Shown here in pieces: positions 8,909-18,000 of a DNA stretch of 36,060 bases (its first letter is position 1; every line of letters starts with the position of its first letter). A model generated the notes under the pieces. That model saw only the letters and a list, made by a program, of their open reading frames with translations, was not told the DNA's origin and ran no database searches. The translations under genes were made by a program, and so were the position numbers. Origin of the DNA: Catenaria anguillulae PL171 (Eukaryota; Blastocladiomycota; Blastocladiomycetes; Blastocladiales; Catenariaceae); assembly GCA_002102555.1 (NCBI GenBank), contig MCFL01000243.1, forward strand, positions 1 through 36,060, in the 5' to 3' direction.

Positions 8909-9964
8909 GTCGACAATCAGGACCATTGGGCGGTGTGTCCACAACTGGACCAGGAGCGGTGGGAGCTCAGGGTTTCAGCGCACGAACATGTCGAGCAGCT
9001 GCTCAAGGGCAGTGATGCATGCCTTCAGATTCAAGCAAGGTGTTTGCTCGGACATTTGCTGCACCCGAACCACCTCCGTGCCACAGCCGCATGCGTAGTT
9101 GATTTTGTTTTGCGTCGCCGCTTCCCCAGGCTGGCTGCGCTTTTGCCCAAGATTGTTGCAAGTGTATCAACGCTCATCTGGTTGACATTGTGGAAGCCAA
9201 GGTGCCAGCGTGTCGGTCCGATTGCCACGGTGTTGCACGAGAGCACGGGTGCAACTGTTTGTCGATGCCATGTGTGCACCAGTATGGAACAACAGCCTCG
9301 CCAGGGGCCCAGGACACGCACACCAACTCGCCAGCCCTTGTTGCCTGCCATTACATCTACGAGTCAGCGGTAGGTGACACACCACTTGTAGGCGCAGCGC
9401 AGCAAGGGATTGACCCACTTTCAATGGCGACTTGGGTCCACCTTGATGACATGCCAGGCTTGTCCACCCCGCATTTGGTCTTGGCCTGTCAGCCCGTCGC
9501 TTTGCAAACCGGGTCGCGCTACAAGAGTCGAGATCTGCTCCTGTGTCCTTTACCACCGTTCTCTCTTTGACCTTGACCTAATTCTCTCAACACTGCCACC
9601 ATCCTTTTGTCCTCCATTTCTTACCTTGTATCCCTCCCCCCCCCCCACTTTCAGATGCACCCCCCCCCCTCAGTTTGCTTTTCGCCTGCACCCTCCCCAT
9701 AACCTCCCCCACATGCACCCATGATGCTGCCCATATCCTCACCCTAGGCTTCCCATTCTGACCACCTTTAGTTTGAACACTTCTTCTTTCTCTCTCCCCT
9801 CCCCTCCCCACTATTGCCAACCGCTCCTCCCATTGTGTTGTGTGCTTGTTGCTGCCCCTGGCAGGTGTCTTTTGAGTATCTGTTTGAACTCTTCCCCCTC
9901 CCTCATAGGATGTTCAGATCTGATATGTTCGTACAAATACATGCAATGTGGTCTTAAAAAAAAA
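8909..9964 (+). mobile_element. LINE copy 1: 3' end of a divergent non-LTR retrotransposon
   Basis: Translation right after the Gypsy-1 LTR gives a zinc-knuckle end (DNQDHW), then LLHPNHLRATAACVVDFVLRRRFPRLAALLPKI in pieces. This matches the C-terminal region of LINE copies 2 and 3 (LRATAACVVEARLRQQFP). About 380 bases of C- and T-rich 3' UTR follow, with two runs of about 10 C near 9640-9670. The end is AATACATG..GTGGTCTT plus poly(A) at 9956-9964, a distant version of the shared LINE terminus. The 5' part is absent, and Gypsy-1 starts exactly inside the zinc-knuckle codons. It is a more diverged subfamily than the other copies. Confidence 0.8.
8933..9373 (+). pseudogene. LINE copy 1 ORF2 C-terminus
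   Basis: This open frame holds the post-zinc-knuckle tail of the LINE ORF2: HEHVEQLLKGSD, HLRATAACVVDFVLRRRFP, LTLWKPRCQRVGPIA and CRCHVC. The same blocks in LINE copy 3 read HEQVVELLRRRRM, KLRATAACVVEARLRQQFP, VLWKERCRLVGPIE and CQCPHC. The CxCxHC element is conserved. The frame then loses similarity, so this is a decayed copy. Confidence 0.75.
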
Positions 9965-10310
9965 GATTGGCGCTGCGTTGTTCCAAGGCTCACAGGACAC
10001 GCCAGAGTACATCACCTTCGTTTCTCGTTCGCTCACATCCTCTGAGCGCAACCATTCAGCCACGAAGCGGGAGCTCTTGGGCATTGTTTTCTCCTTGCGT
10101 AAGCTGCGCTATTACCTTGCTGGACTCAAGTTCAAGGTCTTCACGGATCACAAGGCATTGACCTACATGCTCACACAAAAGAACTTTAACCACATGTTGG
10201 AAAACTGGTTGGATGACCTCCTCGAATTCGACTTTGACATTGAGCACATTCCTGGCATGCTCAACGCGCTGCCTGACTGTCTCTCGCGCCTGTACTCGGC
10301 AGACTCGCTC
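9965..10310 (+). pseudogene. Gypsy-2 RNase H domain (partial)
   Basis: Reads IGAALFQGSQDTPEYITFVS, SERNHSATKRELLGIVFSL, KVFTDHKALTYML and MLENWLDDLLEFDFDI. These are the same blocks as the Gypsy-1 RNase H. The first catalytic block lies before the truncation point. Confidence 0.88.
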
Positions 10311-10679
10311 ACAGACTTGGCTATCTGTTGCTCGATTTGGTCACCTGCAACCCCTCCTTTGCCAGCAGGCACTCATTCATCCAATGTTCATTGGCTACCA
10401 TTGTGCCTGGAAGGGGGTGAAGTCTACGACAATCCTCCTCCGTCGGATTTACCTTGTCAGCATGACTTCTCAAATCTGCATGATTCCTCCAAGGTCTTTT
10501 TGAAGGCAGAACTAGATCGGACACTTTCCCACACCATTATGCCTGATGATGCGGTTGGCCACACAATTAGCAATGGCTTCTACGGTCCATACATTCCCGC
10601 ACCCACAGCCAGGTCATGGCTTGCCCATGTGACCAAAAGCACAAAAAGCCCGATTGCAGACGGCAAGCTGACAACCTTT

Positions 10680-11640
10680 GAAAAGCCCATCACCCCTGAT
10701 TCGCAGCGCGAGCATGCGCTCAGGGAGGCTCATGCTCTTGGCCACAAGGGTGGCTTGGGCACATTCAATCGCCTTCTCATCAATGGTCATTACTGGCCCT
10801 CCATGTTGGAGGACTGCAGGTTCGCGGACGCTTGGTTTGTCAGCGCTAGATGGTCCAGAAATATGGTTTCTTCCCACTTCGGCAAATACATGCTGCTCTG
10901 CCAATGGATCACCTATCAATTGATCTATTTGAGATGCCTTCCACGCCAGATGCACACAACTACACTCTCTGTGTCATTGACATCTGCTCCCGATTCACAT
11001 GGTTGTTCCCGCTTCAAAGTAAGCAACCACAGGAAGTGATGGCCCACCTCTTCAAGCTTATCTGTACATTTGGCATCCCTGCCATCATTCACAGTGACAA
11101 TGGCTGTGAGTTTGTTACCTCGCTCATTGATCTTCTCACCTCCAAATTGGGATTGACCACCGGACCATCACGGCGTACAACCCAAAGGCTCAAGGCGCTG
11201 TGGAACGAGTGATTCGGACCATCAAGGAATCACTATTGGCGGATCTCCGAGGCGACATCAGCATTTGGCCAGCTCGCATTCCAGTGGTCCAGTATGTATA
11301 CAACACCACCGTCCACTCACGCCATGGCTCGACGCCGTACTCGTTCATGTTTGCCCGGCAATATGCCACTCCAACCACAGAGCCTGGTCGGTTTGAAGCA
11401 CCAGCTTCTCAAGAGATGCTCTTGGATCGGATTGGCTACATGGCACAAGTTGTCTTCCCAGCCGTCGGTGCGCGCGCAATGGGCTTCTCAGACAAAGCTT
11501 ATGAATCATTCATCAAACGTCACAAGATATTGCATGAAGACTTCCCACCGGGTGCTTTGGTGATGTGCAAGCAAGTTTTGCGAGACTCAAAGGCGCATCC
11601 GGCCTGGGACGGCCCAATCATTGTCATCAGACGCAACCGA
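10680..11640 (+). pseudogene. Gypsy-2 integrase domain
   Basis: An N-terminal zinc module (HALREAHALGHKGG, then GHYWPSMLEDC) is followed by catalytic-core blocks DHLSIDLF, IHSDNGCEF and VERVIRTIKESL. VYNTTVHSRHGSTPYSFMFAR and HKILHEDFPPGALVM come after these, all matching the Gypsy-1 integrase. It is not in one frame. Confidence 0.88.
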
Positions 11641-11815
11641 GTGAAAAGGGGTACAGCAACGGTCGATAGGAACGAGCATACTCTAGCTGAGGAGCAGAAC
11701 CCGGGTGTGGGTCCCGCTCCCCTTATATATAATAGTACACAAAACCTCAATCTTCCAGTCTGATCCCGAGTGATTCCGAGTTGTGTTGGGGGTGGTTCAC
11801 TGATCTGACTGAGTG
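11634..11815. mobile_element. 182-bp insertion of unknown type in Gypsy-2
   Basis: Compared with Gypsy-1, the integrase C-terminus of Gypsy-2 is interrupted here. The flanks on both sides read AGACG (11629-11633 and 11816-11820), a possible 5-bp target duplication. The insert contains a strong TATA-like run, TTATATATAATAG (11733-11745). It could be a solo LTR of another family or a small DNA transposon, but it lacks clear TG..CA ends or terminal inverted repeats. Confidence 0.55.
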
Positions 11816-12333
11816 AGACGTGGCACGCCACACCAAGGAGGTCCGTATCTGCTGAAGGATGCAACGGGCAAGGAAGTCCAACAAGCTGCACCTGCAGATC
11901 AACTCCAGCTTGTTTCCATGGAGGGAAACATCTCTGCTGATTCCTTTGTTGTCAAGGAGATCTTGGATTACAGCGGTTCAGAACGTAATCGCGAATACCT
12001 TGTGCGCTCGAAGGGTTTTTCCTCGGATTACGACTCGGGAGCTAGAGACAAACTTTGATACGCGCGATTGCATCGTCACGTACTGGCGAGACTTGCGACT
12101 GCGTGAGAAAAGTGTTCGCAGACAAGAACGCGGCACGCGCTCATTGTCTACTCCACCCTCAAGGAAGCCATCTGCTCCTGAGAATCGTTCACTGTCCCCA
12201 AAACCCAACCAGTGCAGGAAGCGCAACAATGGCAGCCGCGCCACCTCTTCCAGTCGCAGCCAGCCATCTCAACCAACCAGTTTGTCCCGCAGGAGCAGGA
12301 ATCACTAAGATTATTTGGCCGGCTGGAAGGGGG
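11816..12333 (+). pseudogene. Gypsy-2 integrase tail and chromodomain remnant
   Basis: Coding similarity to Gypsy-1 resumes with GGPYLLKDATGKEVQ, APADQLQLVSMEGNISADSF and VVKEILDYSGSERNREYLV (given as separate blocks). The last is the start of the chromodomain. A Ser/Arg/Pro-rich tail (12120-12307) precedes a polypurine tract, GGAAGGGGG, at 12325-12333. Confidence 0.8.
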
Positions 12334-12427
12334 TGGGCACCCCCACACCTCTTTTTGTCATAGCTCCCTAAGTCCTCCTAGCCTGCAGTATATACTCAGT
12401 CCTACTTGTTTCCTCGTCTACACAACA
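12334..12427 (+). repeat. Gypsy-2 3' LTR (short)
   Basis: A 94-bp segment from TGGGCACCCCC to CACAACA lies directly after the polypurine tract. It shares with the Gypsy-1 LTR the TGGGCACC block and the GTATATACT core-promoter-like block, but lacks the GT-rich first ~110 bases. LINE copy 2 begins on the next base. Whether this is a naturally short LTR or a deleted one is open. Confidence 0.65.
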
Positions 12428-13036
12428 GTCCCGTTGGAGGCCGTTATTCCATCGCCTGTCCTTCATACCTTGCGTTCCCGCCTCCATGATGCTGGTGTTT
12501 ACTCACTTTCTCCCCTCGCTTCCCTTTGTTGTTTTCAAGACCAGGACAGTACTCCAGCACGGTATGCAAATGCGTTTGCCTCTATCCGACATTTACTTGC
12601 CAAGAGGAGTCCTCGCCGTGGTCGCCTACACAATGCACTGGTTGCCTTGACCAACGCTGTATCTGCCTGGTGTACATCTCTCGGCCCAATCTCCGCTCCA
12701 CCGATCCAGCCCCGCCTGGCCCTCACGCCGCGGCACCATGTTGGCCAACTCATGGTCTTCCTGGGGGAAAACGGGTCGCCAACATATGGTGTGTGCGTTG
12801 CTGTCAATCCGCAAGACACGGTGCATGGACCTCTTGTCACGCTGCGCCACCTTGCAGAATGCACTTGCCTGATGCTTGACGAGGGCGTTGTGCCCCCTGA
12901 CCACACTCTACTCCACTTGTGCCTTGACTGTGGCGATATGGGTAACTGCCAACTGGCGCCAGCAAATTGTGACATGCCCAACTGCCTTGTCAACATCCCA
13001 CTTGCGTACATGCCCCCATCTCAGCCAAGTCTCTAA
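12428..13036 (+). pseudogene. LINE copy 2 ORF2: linker with conserved Cys/His-rich domain
   Basis: Reads LEAVIPSPVLHTLRSRLHDAG, then YANAFASIRHLLAKR, HNALVALTNAVSAWCTSLG, and a Cys/His cluster: HLAECTCLMLDEG, HTLLHLCLDCGDMGNC. The same domain is present in LINE copies 3 and 6. No known fold was recognised; the spacing of Cys and His suggests metal binding. The frame ends at 13036 because copy 2 lacks one base near 13010 relative to copy 3, a frameshift; the homologous coding sequence continues in another frame. Confidence 0.75.
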
Positions 13037-13271
13037 CGACGCGTTGTGACGGTGTAGACGCGTACGTTGTCCTAGCACCTAACCACGAGCTGCCTGAGCA
13101 TTTGCCCATACATGTCCAGCTTCTTCCCTGGGCGTCCAAGATGACATGGATGTTGACAGTGACGATAGCGACGGCAATGACGACGGCCATCATCTGAGCT
13201 CAGCCTACTCAGTTCCACCTCTCGCCAACGTCACACAACTGCTCACGACGCACCATGACACGGTTCTTGAC

Positions 13272-13288
13272 TGCTGGACTGATGGCTT
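13272..13288. repeat. Left TSD of the 161-bp element
   Basis: TGCTGGACTGATGGCTT, matched at 13450-13466 by TGCTGGACCAATGGCTT (two mismatches in 17). The uninterrupted LINE copy 3 has GTTGGACTGATGCCT at the same place, an empty site. Confidence 0.85.
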
Positions 13289-13449
13289 TTTTTCCAATCG
13301 CTACTGCATGCATTAAGACATGAAACCAACAAAGGAGGCTCGGGAACAAGAAAAAAGAGCAACTAGGCCGGGGTCTTAAGCACCCATGAAAGGAGGCACA
13401 GGCAAGCAAGAGAAGGCAGGCGAGTGGCAGTAGGGGTCAAAATGACCAG
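13289..13449 (-). mobile_element. 161-bp 3' fragment of the ORF1-only element family
   Basis: A minus-strand insertion beginning with poly-T (13287-13293), then a terminus (CAATCGCTACTGCATGCATT) related to the LINE ends. It is followed by sequence matching the 3' UTR of the ORF1-only element at 3290-3380 (GGCAAGCAAG, GGCAGGC, GGCAGTAGGGGTCA blocks). It does not match the 3' UTR of the RNase H LINE beyond the last ~40 bases. It interrupts the first catalytic block (WTDAS) of RNase H in LINE copy 2. Confidence 0.82.
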
Positions 13450-13466
13450 TGCTGGACCAATGGCTT

Positions 13467-14912
13467 GCTGTAACCCGCTACAGATACGGCTAGTGCCGTT
13501 ATGGTACCGGTGCCCACTGCCCCCAGCTCAACCTGGAAATCTTCGGCCGACTGCTGCCCGCTCCAACCAGCTCATCACGCCCCGAGGTTGCCGCTGTTCT
13601 TGCGATTGTTGACAAACTTCCCATTGGGTCGCGTGCGCGTGTCTTTTCAGACTCAGCTGTTGCTGTGCAGATCATTCCAATGTTTCTGGGCATGTCCAAT
13701 GCTGAAGCGGTTGCGCCACGCCACCCGTCGCCACTGCACGATTTGTTACTCGTCCTTTGTGCACTGGTCAAAGAAAGGGATATTGTGCTAGAGCTCGTCA
13801 AGGTCAAGGGCCATGATGGGAACGCGGAGAATGAGAAGGCGGACGAGCTGGCTCGCTGTGGTGCAAATTGCCGCGAGGTGTGCGCCCTATCACCACAGTT
13901 TCTGGGCAAAATTGACTTTGGTGCGCTAGTGCAGATCAGCCATGAGGTGGTGTATGCACAGGTGGGTCGCGCAATCCGGAATCAAGTGCAGGTGCAATCC
14001 CGTATCGAGTTGTACTCGTACATGCTCAAGCTGGTTGGCAAGCCGGACTTGATGGAGTTCAATGGAGCCATTCGCAATGGTCGCAAGGCATCATCCATGT
14101 TTGCATCATTTGCTGACGACTCATGAGTCACGTTCCGCGTCAAGGTTTTGACGGGCCGTCTGCCGACTCGCGCCCAGCTCCACAAGTATTGGCCAAGCCA
14201 GGTGCCATCCCCGAACGGTGTACTTTGTGGTGCCTTCGACGATCAGCAGCACTGGTTCCGATGCCCAGCGCTCACCAACTTTCTCTGGACGTGCCGGCTA
14301 GATGTGCATGACCAAGTGGTGGAGCTGCTACTGCGCCGCAAGATGGCAGGACACTGTGGGTTAGCGAGGACGCTTGTCGAGCGGCTCATGAGCACAGCCA
14401 AGATCCGGGCAACAGCGGTGTGTGTGGTTGACGTGCATCTGCGGCAGCAGTTCCCTGATCTTGCACCCATCCTCGCACAAGTTGTTGCGATCGCCTCCAC
14501 GACCGTCCAGACTGTGTTGTGGAAGGAGCGCTGCAAGCTAGTCGGACCGATTGCGCGACGCGCACCAGAAGAGTTACCGGCTCGACAACCCTGTCCATGC
14601 GCCCACTGCCAAGAGGAGCGCGTCTCGAGACCCCAGCGGTCGCCCATGGACTCTGCGCTTGTTGCCGCACACTACATCTACGAATGTCGAGCTGGTCGCT
14701 CGCCGCTTGTTGGCTCCTTGGCCACCTCGCCTGTACCCGTTTCCTTTGGCGAATGGCGGTTCCACGGCACCTTCCCAGGGCTCTCGACTCCCCAGTTCGG
14801 ATTCGATCATTCACAGCAACGCTTTGCTACCCGCATTGGGGTACAGTCAGGTACGCATTCTGTTTTTGTCCCCTCGCTCTCCCCTACTGCTGTCTCTGCG
14901 CTTGTGGCATAA
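13467..14912 (+). pseudogene. LINE copy 2 ORF2: RNase H, zinc knuckle, C-terminal tail
   Basis: RNase H blocks include LVKVKGHDGNAENEKADELAR (as LVKVKGHDG and NEKADELAR), holding the last catalytic Asp. This is followed by SRIELYSYMLKLVGKPD and the zinc-knuckle region CGAFDDQQHWFRC. Compared with LINE copy 3 there is one in-frame stop (TGA at 14124-14126, where copy 3 has TCA). The first zinc-knuckle Cys is Gly (SPNGVLC versus SPNCVLC). Downstream the tail is open to 14912 and ends VSALVA. RNase H removes template RNA; the knuckle presumably grips nucleic acid. Dead as it stands, but lightly damaged. Confidence 0.85.
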
Positions 14913-15269
14913 TCTTCCCTAGTCCTTTGATGCTTGCTGTTCATTTGACACGGTTTCCCCTCATTTGTCCTCGAACTTTCTTGGTTTGGTTTTACATATT
15001 GTTTATGTTGTGCAACCGTGATGTGGTTGAGTGTTGACTTTTGGATTTTGCTACTCCTCTTCTGTTCACATCCTCTTTTCGCTCTCCTTCTTCCCCTCTC
15101 TTTTGCCCCCATGGCCAAGTGCCCCTACCACCAATTGCTTGCCATTTTCTCTGCTTGCTTTTGTCATCTGTTGAGTGTCTTGGATCTGTGACCTTCCTGC
15201 TCTTGTACCTTCTTTCAAGACGTCTGTGTTGGTTTTCAGCTTCAATACATCTGGTAGCGATTCAAAAAA

Positions 15270-15321
15270 CAAACATCGAAACGATGAGCAACAATGCGCA
15301 AGCCTCCTCCCAATCCTTGAA
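15270..15321. other. Flank between LINE copy 2 and SINE-a1
   Basis: A short stretch of the older sequence into which the SINE inserted. Its last 18 bases (15304-15321, CTCCTCCCAATCCTTGAA) are the left TSD of the SINE. On the minus strand it is open and continues the frame seen right of the SINE. Confidence 0.6.
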
Positions 15322-15606
15322 TTTTTTTTTTAAATACAACCATTTTTGCATTTAGCGGAGACACAAGTATAAACACAAGTAACATAGACTCACACACACC
15401 ACCTACACACAACTCCCAATGACTTGATGCACTTTAACTTGATGTTTGGCTTGGCTAAAGCAACCACACACATTGGTGGACCAGGGCCTCGACTCACAAA
15501 TGGAGGTGGACAAGATAGATGGAGGGCCAAGCGACTTGAGTGGGGTTCAAACCCACAACCTTCGTCTTGCAAGACAGGAGTGTTACCACTGTGCCAAAAC
15601 CACTGG
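15322..15606 (-). mobile_element. SINE-a1: tRNA-headed SINE, minus strand
   Basis: A 285-bp element with a perfect 18-bp TSD, CTCCTCCCAATCCTTGAA (15304-15321 and 15607-15624). The poly(A) tail appears as poly-T near 15322-15332. Its 5' end, on the right, holds a tRNA-like head: A box TGGCACAGTGGTAACAC (15580-15596 reversed), an anticodon-like loop CTTGCAA, and B box GGGTTTGAACCCC (15541-15554 reversed). These are RNA polymerase III promoter boxes. The acceptor stem does not pair, so it is not a working tRNA gene. The body is unrelated to the LINE tails. Confidence 0.9.
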
Positions 15607-15624
15607 CTCCTCCCAATCCTTGAA

Positions 15625-15937
15625 AAGCGACAGTACCAACTCCAACATGAACTCGCCAATCCCCTTTGCCTGCCCGGCATCCATGTCCACTCGAATTCCC
15701 TCAATCTTGTGATTGGGGGTGCCTGCGGTGACATGATCAGGTTGACTTGAGGTGGTGGGATCAGCAACATCATTTGCCTCCCTCGCCCAACAGATCGCGC
15801 TGAACCGCAATGGTTTCTGCATGTACGTCTTGTATGCGGCAAACATGCTCCTCATGAACCGGGAATACGTCTTGTTGTCTTGACCTTTGACCCATGCACG
15901 GGCGACCGTGATGGTGTGCCAGAATGTCTCATCAAAC
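15625..15937 (-). other. Unrecognised minus-strand coding-like stretch
   Basis: Between SINE-a1 and LINE copy 3 the minus strand is open for just over 100 codons, with balanced composition (DETFWHTITVARAWVKGQ, SRFMRSMFAAYKTYMQKP, FSAICWAREANDVADP). No family was recognised. The LINE copy 3 insertion splits it, and short matching sequence reappears at 21249-21291 beyond the LINE. It could be a fragment of another retroelement or of a host gene; position next to the damaged end of Copia-1 does not settle this. Confidence 0.45.
15921..15937. repeat. Left TSD of LINE copy 3
   Basis: AGAATGTCTCATCAAAC, repeated exactly at 21249-21265 directly after the poly(A) of LINE copy 3. Confidence 0.95.
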
Positions 15938-17189
15938 CCGCCCGTTGGAGGCGGTCGCGCTTGGAAACGGGCTCCTGGACCTTGCAGTGCATCTGGATAT
16001 GGCTGTGAGCACGCACGAGGCTGGTGGACGCCTGGACCGTGTCTTTGTCTCGCCAACCATCACACATGACGTCCTTGCCATGTCAATCGTCAACGCCCGG
16101 GGCTTTGACCATGTGCGACTTGTTCTTCAAACGGCACTTGCGCTCCGACTGGACCGTGACCTTGCTCACCTACGGCAACAAGCCCGACAAGAGGCTGCCA
16201 GGTACGTACTCGATGAGAACCGTCTAACTGGCAAGTCATGGGCCGCGTTCGTCTCCAGAGTGTGCACAGATCTGGGAATTCGAATCGACAACGCCGACAC
16301 CTTCCCAGCGTGGGTTGATGCCGAGTCACTCGGGAGCAGCAACAACGATCAACTCCCGCCCGTTCTCGACCCAACACTGCCAATTGGGCACAGATGGTAC
16401 CTGTTTGAGAATGTAATGCTGGCTGCCAGCCGTGCACGATTGCCTCACAAGAAGCGTTGTGCCTCTGAGTCGTACGGATCTGTTTTGAAGCCACCAGAGA
16501 GCAAGACGGATTCGGAATTGGCGCTCGGCGCGCTGCGACGCTTGCTTGACGACCCTTCCACTAACTTGACTGTTAAAGTACGTGATGCGCTCAGCCGAGT
16601 GGCGCCAGCGTTTGGTACGGAATCCTCGCATGAAGACCTGGTGCGTGAAAAAGAACGACTGCTTGAGATTGTGGAAACAGAGTCGGCAAAGGCAAAAAGG
16701 GAGCAGATCGACGCTGCAGTGGCCTCGCGAACGGAAAAGTTTGGCGTCAAGACCGGGGTTGTCATGCGATCAGTCATGGAGCGAAAACGACCACCCAACT
16801 GCCTGGACCGGGTAGTGACTGCAGACGGCATCAAGCTCCTTCCGAGCGAGGTCATGGATGCGACAGCCGCTCACTGGCAAGGCTGCTTCGGACAAGAGGA
16901 ACATGGGAACGTAGACCAGGCTCCAGCGTCGATCCGCCGAGCATTGCAACCACTGCATTGGATCCACGAATCGTGGTGGGATGGGGTGGAGAAGGAGGTT
17001 ATACCCGAGGACATTGCTCACGTCTTGTGTTCTATAGACATTGACAAGGCCCCAGGGGCAACAGGACTTCGACACCGCCACTACGCTGCACTCGGAACCA
17101 TTGGCACAAAATCCTGGCGCGCTTGTTCACTGACATGTATTTGGCGGACTGGGTGCCGAGCGAGTGGCGATATGGGGTCATTTACCTGA
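15938..17189 (+). pseudogene. LINE copy 3 ORF2: endonuclease end, linker, RT start
   Basis: Opens with GGRLDRVFVSPTITHDVL, the C-terminal block of AP-type LINE endonucleases (usual form S-R-I-D-Y-I-x-V-S). A ~320-residue charged linker follows. Near 17037 comes CSIDIDKAPGATGLRHRHY, the KAPGxDG block that opens LINE RT domains. The endonuclease would nick target DNA; most of it is lost to 5' truncation. A frameshift around 17100-17190 moves the RT into the next frame. Confidence 0.85.
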
Positions 17190-17976
17190 CGCCAAAAAAG
17201 GCAGAGGGCTACACAGGCGACGTTGACGCCATGCGACCCATCACCCTACTCGAATGTGCATCCAAGCTGTTCAATGCAGTCATGTGGCGGCGTATTCAAG
17301 ATGTGGCCGTTGAAAAGCAAGTGTTGCGTGGTGCTCGATTCTCAGCGCTCAAGGGTACCGACACGCGTCTCCCAATCGACATTCTCCATGGTCTTATTGC
17401 CCAAGCGCAAGCAGCCGACACTGAGGAGGAGTTGTGGGCGTATTCAGAGGATAAGTCCAAAGCATTTGACACTGTGCCGCATCACTTTGTACGCCTGGCG
17501 CTCTTGCGATTGCGTTTGCCAGTGCGATTTGTGGATTTCTACTGCCGCAACTTCCTAGAGGGGCGCACTGCGTCGGTGATCACGGCGTTTGGATTGACAA
17601 GACGGATCCAGCTCCATCGTGGTATACCCCAGGGTGGCGTTGAATCGCCTTCCTATGGAACGCATTCTAAGACATTCTGCTGTGTGCGGTGGAGGAGAGT
17701 TGCGATGGTGTTGAGCTACTAATCAAGGTGCCGGATACAGGTGGTGGAAAGCCATTTGGAAGCGTGAAGGTGATTGGCCGTCGGCGATACGTAGCGATTG
17801 GGTATATAGACGATGCAATCTTCTTCGCCGGTCGCGCGAGCTTCTCCAACAGGTGGTGGACTTGGTCGATGCGTTCAACCTACTCACTCGGATCCGGGCA
17901 AATGCAAGCAAAGGCTTTGTGCTTGCGTTCAACACAGAGACGGTGGAGTGGGGAGTGTGACGTCGAGAGGAGTTGA
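17123..17976 (+). pseudogene. LINE copy 3 ORF2: reverse transcriptase core
   Basis: RT blocks are LADWVPSEWRYGVIYLTPKK, RPITLLECASKLFNAVMWRR, YSEDKSKAFDTVPHHF (motif A), LHRGIPQGGVESP (motif B) and, after a frame change near 17700, VAIGYIDDAIFFAG (motif C, with the two catalytic Asp). In motif A the first catalytic Asp of the usual L-D-L-S-K-A-F-D form appears as the D of EDKSKAFD. The enzyme would copy LINE RNA at the nicked target. Confidence 0.88.
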
Positions 17977-18000
17977 GGTGCCGCGCGCAGGCCAGGAGAG

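Larger units (their letters stand above)
9965..12427 (+). mobile_element. Gypsy-2: 3' half of a second chromodomain gypsy element
   Basis: The element starts abruptly inside RNase H, immediately after the poly(A) of LINE copy 1, and runs through integrase and chromodomain to a short 3' LTR. Its proteins are clearly related to Gypsy-1 (for example HAALPMDHLSIDLF beside HAALPMDHLAIDLF), but the sequences are far from identical, so it is an older relative. LTR, gag, protease and RT on the 5' side are missing. At least four breaks and a 182-bp insertion (11634-11815) mark it as a fossil. Confidence 0.88.
12428..15269 (+). mobile_element. LINE copy 2: 5'-truncated non-LTR retrotransposon (RNase H clade)
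   Basis: Carries the Cys/His-rich linker, RNase H, zinc knuckle and C-terminal tail of the LINE ORF2, then a ~350-base 3' UTR ending AATACAT..GGTAGCGATTC plus an A-run (15264-15269). Collinear with LINE copy 3 from 18590 to 21248. Endonuclease and RT are missing because the copy starts at the Gypsy-2 LTR. No clear TSD was found, so Gypsy-2 may have inserted into this copy. A 161-bp minus-strand element interrupts it at 13289-13449. The 3' third is almost identical to LINE copy 5, so the subfamily was recently active. Confidence 0.9.

Noticed and set aside
9581-9860. C- and T-rich tract as a regulatory polypyrimidine element
   Set aside because: It lies in the 3' UTR of LINE copy 1 between the ORF2 end and the poly(A), and the other LINE copies have pyrimidine-rich 3' UTRs too.
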